Below, one piece after another: positions 18,017 to 27,860 of a stretch of 64,000 nt of DNA. Numbering within the stretch: the stretch's first letter is position 1; every line of letters starts with the position of its first letter. The stretch is taken from NCBI RefSeq assembly GCF_000379725.1, contig NZ_KB903665.1, forward strand, positions 76,328 through 140,327. Reading direction: 5' to 3'. Under the pieces are notes generated by a model, which saw only the letters and a program-made list of their open reading frames with translations, made no database searches and had not been told where the DNA came from. The translations under genes were made by a program, and so were the position numbers. This DNA comes from Cytophaga aurantiaca DSM 3654. Lineage in GTDB: Bacteria > Bacteroidota > Bacteroidia > Cytophagales > Cytophagaceae.

Positions 18017-19069
18017 ATGAAACAAACAACAATTTTATTCTTATTTATTATAAACAGCTTATTAAGCTCTTGTCAAACAAACGAAATGAAAAATAAATCT
18101 GAAAATAAAAAATTCGATTGGACACATAGTGTTTCAGCCCCTACAAATTATCCAATGCGTATATATAGAGGAGAACTAAAAGGACTTACCGAAAACGATT
18201 ATTCGGCAAGCTTTGGTTTATGGGGAGTGGCAAATGAAGGTTGGGGAACAGAAAGCGGTATGGTAGTAGTTGGTCCGGATACAAAAGCAATACCGGATAG
18301 TTTGTTGATCACCTGGCTCTCTTTTCGGGAAAATAAATTTTATACAGGGAAATTTCAATTACCTAGAGAAAAAATAATTGAGCTTTTTGAAGCAGGGTTT
18401 TATGAATACGATATCAAACAAAAAGACACCTATAAAGATATTCTTATAGGTTTAGCACCTGGAGGAGTCGTTGTAGTTTGGCTTGTTGGCGGGCAAGTTG
18501 AAACAGAAGTGGCACGATTTCAAGGAAAGGAAACAATTATTAATAACGTAAATGTATCTGATAGTAATTATGATATGTTTGAAGATGATTATGTGGATTT
18601 TGTTTTGACAAATAGGGGAATTGATAAAGGTCCAATTCCTTTTGGATTATGGGATATGTATAGAGAAAAATATAGCTGGTGTCCTGTTTTAGTTTTGCCT
18701 GAAGGATATGAGTTGGCAATTGAATGGATGACATTGTTTAACGGTGAAAAGGAAAAAAATTATAAAGAACATCCGGATTTTGGTAACTATAAACAAAGAG
18801 CATTGCCTTCTTATATGCTTTTTAATTGGTATGCATCAGATGGAAGAAAATACGGCGTAGATGTTTTTTTTGATGAAGTAGAAATTTTTGATGCGTTTAA
18901 ACAAATTTATAAAGCTAATAGAGAACAAGATGTTGAATTGGTTTTTGAATTGAATGATGCTAAAACAGCATTTATAATTTCCTTACGAAGTAAAACGCAA
19001 CAAATCGAATTACATAAGGTAAAAGCCAAAATTTATAAATCTGAAGATACCAGACCGGTAAAACAATAA
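18017..19069 (+). CDS. DUF2931-type lipoprotein, probable immunity protein for the Tle1-like effector
   Basis: A 350-residue protein with a lipoprotein signal: a hydrophobic start then LLSSCQT, with lipidation expected at the Cys near residue 19. The early mature sequence FDWTHSVSAPTNYPMRIYRG looks like the DUF2931 family, whose members are lipoproteins often encoded beside T6SS lipase effectors. The protein carries a long C-terminal region (residues ~230-350) beyond the short DUF2931 core, possibly a second domain copy (note FNWYASDGRKYGVDVFFDE). It starts 5 bp after the effector stop. Known: Tle1 immunity proteins are periplasmic lipoproteins. Inferred: it protects the producer. Confidence 0.72.
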   Translation: MKQTTILFLFIINSLLSSCQTNEMKNKSENKKFDWTHSVSAPTNYPMRIYRGELKGLTENDYSASFGLWGVANEGWGTESGMVVVGPDTKAIPDSLLITWLSFRENKFYTGKFQLPREKIIELFEAGFYEYDIKQKDTYKDILIGLAPGGVVVVWLVGGQVETEVARFQGKETIINNVNVSDSNYDMFEDDYVDFVLTNRGIDKGPIPFGLWDMYREKYSWCPVLVLPEGYELAIEWMTLFNGEKEKNYKEHPDFGNYKQRALPSYMLFNWYASDGRKYGVDVFFDEVEIFDAFKQIYKANREQDVELVFELNDAKTAFIISLRSKTQQIELHKVKAKIYKSEDTRPVKQ

Positions 19070-19109
19070 TAGGGGTATACATAGAGATAATAAATATCTG
19101 CTACAACAC

Positions 19110-19145
19110 GAAAGCCTTCTTTGATTGTACCAAAGAGGGCTTTTT
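19110..19145 (+). terminator. Terminator of the VgrG cassette
   Basis: AAAGCCTTCTTTG at 19111-19123 pairs with CAAAGAGGGCTTT at 19131-19143 (one mismatch), followed by TTTTTC. It closes the VgrG-to-immunity cassette and separates it from the hydroxylase gene. Confidence 0.85.
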
Positions 19146-19168
19146 CATCAATTCTCCATTTGATTTCG

Positions 19169-19176
19169 TAGCTTTG
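19169..19176 (+). promoter_or_regulatory. Candidate -7 box (TAGCTTTG) of the hydroxylase gene
   Basis: TAGCTTTG fits TAnnTTTG exactly. It overlaps an upstream TTG that could be mistaken for the start codon, supporting the ATG at 19195 instead. No good TTTG is found at -33. Confidence 0.45.
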
Positions 19177-19194
19177 CACAAAAGTAATCTTCGC

Positions 19195-19893
19195 ATGCAA
19201 GCATTTCTGGAATATTTGAATACATTAAACCTGTTTCAACTATTCGCATTATTTTTAATTGAAAATGCATTCATAGCAGCAGCAGCTGTTTTGATTGGCT
19301 TTGCCTGTGATGGGTTGTTGATGCAGATCAGACGATTGATCACAGTAGAAGAGATTTACTGGGCTTGTTCCACCGTTTTCTTTAATACACTTATAACACT
19401 TGCCGGCTATCTGCTTTTTAAAAATGGATATGTAGTTTTCCATTTATCTGTTAATCCCTTGGAAATCTTCGTTGATTTTATTGTGTTGATTCTTGCCATG
19501 GATTTTCTGATGTATGTGTTTCATTGGGCCATACACAAACTAAGCTTTGTATACCGCTTTCACGATCTGCATCATGTGTATGATACACCCACTGCTATTT
19601 CACTGTTTGTATTGCATCCGGTGGAGGTGATGGGATTCGGCATGCTGTGGCTGTTCTTATTGTTTGTGATGAACTTCTCTATCTACGCTGTGATGCTGTA
19701 TCTGGTATTTAATGTAGCTATGGGGATCATCGGACATCTTCGCAAAGAAATTGTACCGGAGGTGGTAAAAAATAATGTAGTGTTTCAATGGCTCGCCAAT
19801 ACAGGCTTTCATGTAGATCATCATCAGAACGAAGACCACAATTATGGTTTTTATACCAAGGTCTGGGATCGCTTGTTCGGGACGTTAAAATAA
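19195..19893 (+). CDS. Sterol desaturase / fatty acid hydroxylase family membrane protein
   Basis: A 232-residue integral membrane protein of the fatty acid hydroxylase superfamily, with four to five membrane segments. The diiron histidine clusters are complete: HWAIH (110-114), HDLHH (123-127), His141 in VLHPVE, and HVDHH (206-210). Such enzymes hydroxylate or desaturate lipids, sterols or carotenoids at the membrane; the substrate here is unknown. I chose ATG 19195 over TTG 19174 because the latter lies inside a -7-like box. A short 3'-end repeat begins on the last base of the stop codon, followed by a bidirectional terminator. Confidence 0.88.
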   Translation: MQAFLEYLNTLNLFQLFALFLIENAFIAAAAVLIGFACDGLLMQIRRLITVEEIYWACSTVFFNTLITLAGYLLFKNGYVVFHLSVNPLEIFVDFIVLILAMDFLMYVFHWAIHKLSFVYRFHDLHHVYDTPTAISLFVLHPVEVMGFGMLWLFLLFVMNFSIYAVMLYLVFNVAMGIIGHLRKEIVPEVVKNNVVFQWLANTGFHVDHHQNEDHNYGFYTKVWDRLFGTLK

Positions 19894-19916
19894 GTGGACA
19901 GTAGTCAGTGAACAGT
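19893..19916 (+). repeat. AGTGGNCAGT-type 3'-end repeat
   Basis: The 24-base copy AGTGGACAGT-AGTCAGTGAACAGT starts on the final A of the TAA stop codon. Related copies occur at 50340-50363, 60633-60656 and (inverted, duplicated) 60738-60768, all at gene ends. Confidence 0.75.
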
Positions 19917-19923
19917 ACAAATA

Positions 19924-19959
19924 AAAAAAGAACGTTGTCCATCGACAACGTTCTTTTTT
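19924..19959. terminator. Bidirectional terminator
   Basis: AAAAAAGAACGTTGTC at 19924-19939 pairs perfectly with GACAACGTTCTTTTTT at 19944-19959 around a 4-base loop. A- and T-tracts on both sides let it serve both the hydroxylase gene and the convergent large T9SS gene. Confidence 0.93.
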
Positions 19960-19987
19960 TATTTGTACTTGTATCAAGCTGGCTGTT

Positions 19988-22900
19988 TTAACGAACAATG
20001 ATATTATTTTCAATCACTGTCTGGTCTTCTGACTGAAGTACAAAATGATACAATCCGGGAGGAAGTGCAGATACGTCTATGCGCATCGTAGATTGTGCTT
20101 GTACCGTGCTTTCCTGCACACGCTGTCCGGCAACATTGTACAATATTATTTTACACATTCCGGATGATACTTTTGTGTTTGTGATATTGAAAAATCCCGT
20201 ACACGGATTCGGGTAGAAATTTGCTGCAGATTCAGCAGCGGCATCTACATCTGTTGTTACACATTCCTGTACTGTTATGATTGTATAGCTTTTTGCCACA
20301 CAACCATTGCTTTCGTAGGTGTAAGTGATGCTGTACTGTCCGGCATCCAGAGCTACATAATTAAAGGCTCCATTTGATGTGCCGTCACCGGAAAAGCTAC
20401 CACCCAGTGGTGTTGCGAGCGGACGATTGAGTGACTGACCTTTGCAAATTGTATTGATATCCGAATAGAAATATACGGGCGGGGCCTGAACAAGTGTTGC
20501 GCTCATATAATCGTAGTTTATACAGCCGTGTTCATCGGTATACTTGTACTGAATGAGAAAATCATATCCATATTCAAATCCATAGCTTACGTAGGAGCCA
20601 TCAAATTTATTGTTGACTACGCCTGCACCATAATATATACCTCCGGGAGGAGTAGCGGCAGGTAAATCCGTAATTCCGGTTTTACACACGTTTATGTGTT
20701 TTTTTGATATAGATACATCCGGAATGGGATTTACAGGAATACTGTATTTTTTTGTAATGTAACATCCGCCGCTTTCACTAAAGCCTTTCACATCGAACTG
20801 ATTTCCTTTTATAACCTGGTCAAATGAATACACATCGCCTCTGTATGTGCCTGTATAGGCAGGCCATTGGTAGCTTGCGGCACCAGTTGCATGAACCAAT
20901 ATCGTACCTCCTGCGCAGACGGTATCTGAATAAATGTTGAGATCAAGTGTTGGGTCAATGGCTATTTGTTTGGAAAATGTTGAACCGCTTCCTGTCGCAT
21001 TTGACGCTGTCAGGCTTATGTTGTATGTACCTGCAACATTAAATGTTACTACAGGGTTACGGAGCGTTGATGTTGCGGGAGTACCTCCTTCAAAGGTCCA
21101 TAGCCATGAATCAGGGTAGTCACCGGAGATGTCGAAAAAGGTTACATTCTTATTTGCACATGCACTCCAGGGAATGGTAAAGGCCGACACCGGTGCTTTT
21201 GCAGGCAGTAGACAATTGATTGATGAGACATATAATACAGAACTGTTTGGCACCGTTGATTCGGGGAGTGCGGATTGCTTCACAATTGATTGTCCGAATA
21301 TTGGAGATGCAGCATTTCCGTCCGCATATATTATTTTATTATTTTTGTTCAAACAAATGAGATTATAATTCATTCCTCCGAAACCTGAGTAATACTCAGT
21401 TGGCCAGGATGCATTGTCTTGTGCTTTTTCCATTTTAACAACTCCGTCAGCACTGGTATCTGTCAGGCAAATAAAATTTCCGCTATTTGTAATGATGATG
21501 GAGTCTGCAAAAATTTCTTTATAAAAACCTGAAAACATATCCTTGTAAGAAGAATCAATGCCTTTATAATTATATCTTAATTTTGCTTCATTTGGATCTG
21601 TTTGTCCGACAAATATTAATTGACCGTTTTTATAATCCATTCCTTTTAAGAAAGGAGTTCCACTTATATTAATACGTTTGATCCATTCATCCTGATTGTG
21701 TGCGTTAATTTTGCAGAAAAAATAATCATTGGTTGTATAAGTGGCATTATAATATGCATTTATTAAGGCTTCATTTTTAAAATCCATGCGAATATTAAAT
21801 TGACCTGTAATATAAACGTTGTTTTGTTCATCCAATTCTATGTATTGCGCGTTGATATTATCTGCATAGTCCCATGCTCTGGAATATAGAATATTTCCTT
21901 GTCCATCAAATTTTTCCAGTACAAATGCATCTGAATGTATTCCTACAATATTGTCTTCGGAATCTGCTTTAATATCTGCGTAGCCAATGTCTTTTTTCCA
22001 TGTGAAGCTTCCTGCCGCATTAAATTTATATAGCTCGCTAGCGCTTGTTACATATAGCTCCGATTGTTTGTTTAATGTGAGTGCAATTTGAGATTGAACG
22101 CTTTCATAGTAGCTGTTTTGCCATTGAACAATACCGTTTTTGTTGTATTTTATAATTACAACACTTGAGATGTTGTATACACCGTAGTTCGGCATGAAGC
22201 TGATGTAGGTGCCATCTGTGGAATAGGCACGAATGCTGTCTTTGGTACGTATAAAAAACGCATAATATACGTTTCCGGCAGCATCTGTTAACAGATTGTT
22301 GCTGCGAATTCCGTCATATTGATTGTGTCGTATGGTGGTTGACCATTGAAGTGTTCCTTTTGCATTGTATTTATTCAATGGCTGTATGTAATTACACTTT
22401 TCAATATCTTCATATTGTGAATAGATACTATCGCCTCTCTGGCTGTAATTATACATTCCATTGGTTAGCGTTTCAAATACCTGAAATATATTATCGTCGT
22501 TGTCGGTTGTTACAGCAGCCGGTTTGCTTGGTGCTGCTTCACTACCAGCTGAAACAGAATACGAACAGTCTGCAGCATTCACAGGAGCAATAACGTGCAC
22601 TTGTTTAGACACAGAATCTACACAGTTATCTTTGTCTGTTACCGTGAGTTTGAATATGCGGCTGCCTGTTGTATTGTATGTTACAGGAAGCGGGTTCTTT
22701 GCATTTGAACTTGTTTTTTCAGATCCTGTTCCAAACGTCCAGTTGTATAGTGTACCAGCCGGGTTAGATGGATTGAGTAAAATATTAATCGGATTTCCGG
22801 TCTCAACATTATATGATTCTACTGTAAAGTTTGCTTTAGGTCCGGGAACAGTAATGTCAACAGTTTGAATAAGCGTTCCGCCACACGAACTCGTTGTACC

Positions 22901-25222
22901 TACTACAGCATATCTTCCTGAAGTCTTTAACGATCCGGTAGATAAAAATAATGTATCGCCGTTTCCTTTGATCAAATTTCCTACAAAGTTGCTGCCGCTT
23001 AATAACTGGTACGAAACACTTTTTTGGGAATTTACAACATATATAAGAGCTGTTTCATTGCGGCATATAAGCGGAGTTTTTGTTCCTACAGAAAGGCTTA
23101 AGTCTACAGCAGGGTATATGGTATAGGTTTTTGTTACTGAATCGGCACCACAACTGTTTTTTTGAACTCCTTTAACTGTGTAGGTTTTATTCCGATCTGA
23201 ATAGGGGGTTCTGTAAGCTGTATTGGAATAGGAATAGTATTGTGCGGTATATAACAATACATTGTTGCTGCTGAATTCATAACTGGTACCGGTTGCTGGG
23301 TAAAGCACCGGATTTACTACATTCAGAAAGGTTACTTGTGTAAAACATACGGTATCTTTATCAGCCTTTAATGTAAAATCAGGCACCTTTGGAGTAGGTA
23401 TTACATACACATTTTTTGTGTCTGTAAAATTGCAGAATGTGTATGTCAGAACTACGTTACCTGATCCAACCAATGAGGGATCAAACATTCCATCTGCACG
23501 TACGCCAGTACCTGTCCATACTCCACCGGCAGGTGAAAAACCTGATAGCATATAGGGTGCTTTGCTGTTACATACGCCTTCGTCAGGCCCAGCATTTAGG
23601 ATGGGCAGCACATACGCAACTTTAACGGGCTCAGAATACCTGGTAAAACAACCAGTGGGACTATCTTTAACACGTACTTTAACTATACCGTCTGCACTCA
23701 TGGTGATTGTTTGCGTAGTTAATCCGTTTGACCATTCATACGCAGCCATGCCTGCAGGCGCTGATAACTGAACGGTTCCACGTGTAAGTGTACACATTGT
23801 TGTAGGGCCGTTGGCAACAATTACAGGCGTTGCAATAGCAGGTATACGAATATTTACAATAGCGGTATCTGTTAAGTAATAAGCAGCACAACCAGCTTTT
23901 ACTGCCTTTACTTTTATAACATGAATACCTGTTGATAGAACAGTCGTGGGAATTGTCAATGAAAGAGCAGTACCATTACCCACATATATATTGCCGGAAG
24001 GCTGGTTGCCGATATAGGCTTCATAGCTAACCATGTTTTCAGTAACAGGCATTGTAACGCTTGCTGCACTGCCATTACAGCCTGGATTTCCTTTTACTTC
24101 CAACGAAATGTTGGGGGCAGTACAGCCAGCAAATGCATCCTGTGAGACAAGAAGGCATTTGGATGAAGCGCCACTTCCAAGTGTCAATGACCCGCCTGTT
24201 AAAAGTACTTTTCCGTTGTTGAGCATATTAATAGTTGCGTTGAATGCTCCTAAAAAATTATAGACTTTTGATTCCCAGATACCCGAAGAAGCATTGTAAA
24301 TCTGAATACACTTTGAATCTAATGGATTAAAATAATCACCAGCATTGTAAAGCAGCACGTTCCCATTATCAAGTCGAATCGTTCTGGCTTCAACAACATT
24401 ATTCAAAAGATTTCCTGTTTGTGTAAATGTATTTGCAATGGGGTCATATATTTCACTACTCAGTTCTTCTTCTGTTGTAACACCTCCTGTACCAACAATC
24501 AAAAACTTTCCATTATTTAAACGGGTTATTGTATGAGATGAACGATCGAATTTTGTGGTTGCAGTTAAAAGTGTCCATTGTTCGGTAGCGGGATCATAAA
24601 TTTCGGCGCTTGTAGGAGCGTCATCTCCACCAATAGCTAATACTTTGCCATCATCCATAAGCGTCATGGCCATATAAAAGCCATGTGTTACTTTTGTTTC
24701 TCCGGTGTTTCTCCATGTATCTGTTTCCGGATCGTATAGTTCCACTTTGGAGTCACCACCACCCACTACAAGAACTCTTCCATCTCTTAATTTTATAGAT
24801 GCATGAAGAAATCTTTCCTGATGCATGCTGCCTGCAAATTTCCATGTGCCGGTAGCTGCATCATATATTTCACAGCTACTAAATCCATCATGATAATTCC
24901 ACCCACCCATAACCAGTACATTCCCATTATTCAATAAAACAGAAGTACAATTAAGGCGTGGCACATTCATATTGCCACTGTAGGCCCATGTTTGTGTTGA
25001 AGGGTTATATATTTCTGAAGAAGAATAAATGATGTTGTTTGCAGCAACATCATTATGTCCACCAAATATTAGCACATTACCATTGGAAAGTATTTCTGAA
25101 CAATGATATTGACGTCCGCTATTAAGAGAGCCTGTTACTGAAACTGTTTGCCCGGAAGAGGTAAGTGTATAAACGAAGAAAAACAAAAAGCACAGCTGAT
25201 TTCTAAATGAGAAGGTTTTCAT
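19988..25222 (-). CDS. Giant secreted kelch / PKD protein with type A T9SS sorting domain
   Basis: A 1744-residue protein with a signal peptide (cut near TSSGQ). Residues ~30-370 form a run of kelch-like repeats, each with an NGNVLxxGG or DGxVLxxGG strand and a SSEIYNPSTQTW-type strand; about seven blades, suggesting a beta-propeller. Ig-like segments follow to ~800, then a PKD domain (NWTFGTG), a region of NNVYITGQF / NVYYAFFI-type strands (~920-1330) suggesting a second propeller, a second PKD domain (WLWTFEGGTPATS), further Ig-like parts, and a C-terminal type A sorting domain (ANFYPNPCTGFFNI ... GLYHFVLQS) for T9SS export and surface attachment. Likely an adhesin or polysaccharide-contact protein; no catalytic motif is seen. 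Confidence 0.88.
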   Translation of the reverse strand: MKTFSFRNQLCFLFFFVYTLTSSGQTVSVTGSLNSGRQYHCSEILSNGNVLIFGGHNDVAANNIIYSSSEIYNPSTQTWAYSGNMNVPRLNCTSVLLNNGNVLVMGGWNYHDGFSSCEIYDAATGTWKFAGSMHQERFLHASIKLRDGRVLVVGGGDSKVELYDPETDTWRNTGETKVTHGFYMAMTLMDDGKVLAIGGDDAPTSAEIYDPATEQWTLLTATTKFDRSSHTITRLNNGKFLIVGTGGVTTEEELSSEIYDPIANTFTQTGNLLNNVVEARTIRLDNGNVLLYNAGDYFNPLDSKCIQIYNASSGIWESKVYNFLGAFNATINMLNNGKVLLTGGSLTLGSGASSKCLLVSQDAFAGCTAPNISLEVKGNPGCNGSAASVTMPVTENMVSYEAYIGNQPSGNIYVGNGTALSLTIPTTVLSTGIHVIKVKAVKAGCAAYYLTDTAIVNIRIPAIATPVIVANGPTTMCTLTRGTVQLSAPAGMAAYEWSNGLTTQTITMSADGIVKVRVKDSPTGCFTRYSEPVKVAYVLPILNAGPDEGVCNSKAPYMLSGFSPAGGVWTGTGVRADGMFDPSLVGSGNVVLTYTFCNFTDTKNVYVIPTPKVPDFTLKADKDTVCFTQVTFLNVVNPVLYPATGTSYEFSSNNVLLYTAQYYSYSNTAYRTPYSDRNKTYTVKGVQKNSCGADSVTKTYTIYPAVDLSLSVGTKTPLICRNETALIYVVNSQKSVSYQLLSGSNFVGNLIKGNGDTLFLSTGSLKTSGRYAVVGTTSSCGGTLIQTVDITVPGPKANFTVESYNVETGNPINILLNPSNPAGTLYNWTFGTGSEKTSSNAKNPLPVTYNTTGSRIFKLTVTDKDNCVDSVSKQVHVIAPVNAADCSYSVSAGSEAAPSKPAAVTTDNDDNIFQVFETLTNGMYNYSQRGDSIYSQYEDIEKCNYIQPLNKYNAKGTLQWSTTIRHNQYDGIRSNNLLTDAAGNVYYAFFIRTKDSIRAYSTDGTYISFMPNYGVYNISSVVIIKYNKNGIVQWQNSYYESVQSQIALTLNKQSELYVTSASELYKFNAAGSFTWKKDIGYADIKADSEDNIVGIHSDAFVLEKFDGQGNILYSRAWDYADNINAQYIELDEQNNVYITGQFNIRMDFKNEALINAYYNATYTTNDYFFCKINAHNQDEWIKRINISGTPFLKGMDYKNGQLIFVGQTDPNEAKLRYNYKGIDSSYKDMFSGFYKEIFADSIIITNSGNFICLTDTSADGVVKMEKAQDNASWPTEYYSGFGGMNYNLICLNKNNKIIYADGNAASPIFGQSIVKQSALPESTVPNSSVLYVSSINCLLPAKAPVSAFTIPWSACANKNVTFFDISGDYPDSWLWTFEGGTPATSTLRNPVVTFNVAGTYNISLTASNATGSGSTFSKQIAIDPTLDLNIYSDTVCAGGTILVHATGAASYQWPAYTGTYRGDVYSFDQVIKGNQFDVKGFSESGGCYITKKYSIPVNPIPDVSISKKHINVCKTGITDLPAATPPGGIYYGAGVVNNKFDGSYVSYGFEYGYDFLIQYKYTDEHGCINYDYMSATLVQAPPVYFYSDINTICKGQSLNRPLATPLGGSFSGDGTSNGAFNYVALDAGQYSITYTYESNGCVAKSYTIITVQECVTTDVDAAAESAANFYPNPCTGFFNITNTKVSSGMCKIILYNVAGQRVQESTVQAQSTMRIDVSALPPGLYHFVLQSEDQTVIENNIIVR

Positions 25223-25340
25223 TCCTTGATTTTAAATGAGTTGAAAAAGATTATAGACAGGTAAAAATACTATTTTAAAGTAGCTTTTTTACTATGTAAA
25301 TGCTATAAAATTAATAAACATATTTAGATGCAGAAGAGAT

Positions 25341-25670
25341 TTATTCGTGCACCTCTATCGGCACACTTATCACCACACCATCCCTTTGTGTCAATTGAAT
25401 TAAACACTTTCGATTAGACTTCCATTGGAAGGAAACATTTTGCTTAGAAACATCATCTGCATAAAATTCCTGAAATACCTTACTGTTTGTACCGTCATGT
25501 GTCAATTCAATTTCGAGCATCCAGGAATCCAGTGCATTTGCTCTGCTTGCCGATACAGATATTTTCATCAGTTTATCAGCCGAAAAAGATTCAATCGGAG
25601 CAATGACTTCTTTTGTACAGGAATAGAAACCTGTAATTAAAAATAGCACGATATACGATACAGTTTTCAT
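25341..25670 (-). CDS. Small lipoprotein, unknown
   Basis: A 109-residue protein with a lipoprotein signal (YIVLFLITGFYSCTKE, lipidation at Cys18). The mature part is a short beta-rich stretch with no recognised domain. It lies upstream of the giant T9SS gene, on the same strand, with 118 bp between them, so a functional link is possible but unsupported. Probably anchored in a membrane facing the periplasm or cell surface. Confidence 0.65.
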   Translation of the reverse strand: MKTVSYIVLFLITGFYSCTKEVIAPIESFSADKLMKISVSASRANALDSWMLEIELTHDGTNSKVFQEFYADDVSKQNVSFQWKSNRKCLIQLTQRDGVVISVPIEVHE

Positions 25671-25868
25671 AAGCGTTTTTTATTACATAATCCGCTACCA
25701 TCTTAAAAGATACAGGCACTCTTACAGAATAATTGTTTAGAATTCGTATTTGCCTGTAAACGAGGGGCAGTAAAATTCTTTTTTCCACAGAACCATACTC
25801 AACTGCTTTATGTTTTGCTTAAAAAGCTAAAATTCACGAAATTGAGAAATCTATTATTATAAGCGCTT

Positions 25869-26816
25869 ATGTCAGTGGAAAAAGTACATTGTTTAATTAT
25901 TGGTTCAGGTCCTGCAGGATATACTGCAGCTATATATGCTTCTCGTGCAGGTTTAAAACCTGTTATGTATCAAGGTGCTCAGCCGGGCGGTCAATTAATG
26001 ATCACCAATGATGTTGAGAATTTCCCGGGATACCCCGACGGTGTTATGGGACCGGAGATGATGGAACATTTCAAAAAACAAGCAGAGCGTTTTGGCGCAG
26101 ACATCCGTTACGGTACCATCAGTTCTGTTGACTTTACAGGACCGGTGCATAAAGTAACGGTAGATGAAAAAGAAGTGATCGAAGCAGATACGATTATTAT
26201 ATCTACTGGTGCAGCAGCGAAATGGCTTGGGATTGAATCTGAATCACGTTTAAACGGTCGCGGTGTTTCTGCATGTGCCGTGTGTGATGGATTCTTTTTC
26301 CGTGGACAGGAAGTAGCAATTGTAGGTGCAGGTGATACTGCCTGTGAAGAAGCTAGCTACTTATCTAAATTATGTAAGAAAGTATATATGCTGGTGCGTA
26401 AAGATAAATTCGTGGCAGCATCTGTTATTATGCAGCAGCGTGTATTAAATACACCAAACATTGAAGTATTATTCAGTACTGAAACGCAGGAGATCCTAGG
26501 TAAAGAAGATGTGGAAGGAATGCGTGTTAAGAACAATGCAACAGGCGAGGTACGTGACATTCCGGTTACAGGATTTTTTGTTGCGATCGGACATAAACCA
26601 AATACAGACATCTTCAAGGGATGGATCGATATGGATGAGAACGGGTATATTAAAACCATACCGGGTACATCTAAAACGAACATAGAAGGAGTGTTTGCTT
26701 GCGGCGATGCTCAGGATCATGTATACCGTCAGGCAGTAACAGCAGCAGGTACAGGCTGTATGGCTGCTCTTGATGCAGAAAGATATTTAGCAGCGAAAGA
26801 AGCTGTAACAGCGTAA
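25869..26816 (+). CDS. trxB: Thioredoxin reductase
   Basis: A 315-residue low-molecular-weight thioredoxin reductase. It has an FAD-binding start (LIIGSGPAGYTAAIYASRAG), the redox-active CAVC at residues 136-139, the NADPH-binding loop VAIVGAGDTACEEASYL, and the C-terminal FAD motif GVFACGDAQDHVYRQAVTAA. It passes electrons from NADPH to thioredoxin in the cytoplasm. Length is normal. It is followed within 10 bp by the M23 peptidase gene and then bshB1, so thiol homeostasis functions share a probable operon. Confidence 0.97.
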   Translation: MSVEKVHCLIIGSGPAGYTAAIYASRAGLKPVMYQGAQPGGQLMITNDVENFPGYPDGVMGPEMMEHFKKQAERFGADIRYGTISSVDFTGPVHKVTVDEKEVIEADTIIISTGAAAKWLGIESESRLNGRGVSACAVCDGFFFRGQEVAIVGAGDTACEEASYLSKLCKKVYMLVRKDKFVAASVIMQQRVLNTPNIEVLFSTETQEILGKEDVEGMRVKNNATGEVRDIPVTGFFVAIGHKPNTDIFKGWIDMDENGYIKTIPGTSKTNIEGVFACGDAQDHVYRQAVTAAGTGCMAALDAERYLAAKEAVTA

Positions 26817-26826
26817 CCGATACAAC

Positions 26827-27858
26827 ATGCGAATTGCTTTATTTATCGTCTTTTTTGGTGTTTTCTTTACTGTAAAGGCACAAGGCCCAAAAAAAGGAGA
26901 TAAAGATTTTGATAAAACTCAGGCTCCGGCAGTTGAGTACCAAACACCCAATATAGACGAGACGCTGTTTACAGACGAGATCGTTGATACAGTTGCCGGT
27001 GGTTTACAATCGAACTATAGTTTTGATGCTGAAAAGGATTGGTCTATAGTTGACGAAGATACATCGTCTTGGCAGGAAGGGGAAGAAGTCGGTGAAGAAG
27101 AATTTGCTATTGTTGAAGTGGAAGAACAGCAGCAGATCGATTCGGCCTGGATTACCATTGCCCAGTATTATGCAGTTTGGGATACCCGTTCCATCAATCC
27201 ATATAAGATAGATCCTACATCTTTTAAAGATACCATCTCCATGGTATTGTATGATTCTACACAGGGCCATTACTGGTCTATGCCTTTAAGTTACAGCAAA
27301 ACAAATTCAGGTTTCGGTATGCGCGGTGCTCGTTGGCATTATGGCATCGATCTGGATCTGGAAGTTGGAGACCCAGTTATGGCTTGTTTCGATGGCATTG
27401 TGCGTCTTGTACAATATAATTCGGCGGGATATGGATATTATGTATTGATTCGTCATTACAATGGTTTTGAGACACTGTATGCACACTTAAGCAGACAGGA
27501 TGTTAAGGTTGGACAGACGGTTAAAGCAGGTGAAGTAATTGGATTGGGCGGAAACACAGGACGAAGCAGCGGACCGCATTTACATTTTGAAGTACGTTAT
27601 GCAGGTAATGCTATCAATCCGGTGTATATGTATGATTTTCCAAATCATACATTACGTTCATCACATTTCTCTTTAATGCCCGAACATTATGCGTATGCAA
27701 AAACATATCGTCAGGTATTCTATCATACAGTTAAGTCTGGTCAGACGTTAAGTTCTATCAGTAAAAGATACGGTGTTTCCGTTAGTCAGATTTGCAGGCT
27801 GAACGGCATTACAACACGTACGATTCTAAAAGCCGGCAGAAGACTTCGCATCCGATAA
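26827..27858 (+). CDS. Secreted M23 peptidase with LysM domain
   Basis: A 343-residue exported peptidoglycan hydrolase. It has a signal peptide (cut near VKAQG), a Glu/Asp-rich linker (residues ~70-105), and an M23 domain (LytM fold) with all active-site residues: His171 and Asp175 in HYGIDLD, His220 in YAHLS, His251 and His253 in HLHFEVR. A C-terminal LysM (VKSGQTLSSISKRYGVSVSQ, about 302-343) should bind peptidoglycan. Unlike degenerate EnvC/NlpD-type proteins, it looks catalytically active. It lies between trxB and bshB1 in the same direction and ends 2 bp before the latter. Confidence 0.92.
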   Translation: MRIALFIVFFGVFFTVKAQGPKKGDKDFDKTQAPAVEYQTPNIDETLFTDEIVDTVAGGLQSNYSFDAEKDWSIVDEDTSSWQEGEEVGEEEFAIVEVEEQQQIDSAWITIAQYYAVWDTRSINPYKIDPTSFKDTISMVLYDSTQGHYWSMPLSYSKTNSGFGMRGARWHYGIDLDLEVGDPVMACFDGIVRLVQYNSAGYGYYVLIRHYNGFETLYAHLSRQDVKVGQTVKAGEVIGLGGNTGRSSGPHLHFEVRYAGNAINPVYMYDFPNHTLRSSHFSLMPEHYAYAKTYRQVFYHTVKSGQTLSSISKRYGVSVSQICRLNGITTRTILKAGRRLRIR

Positions 27859-27860
27859 GT

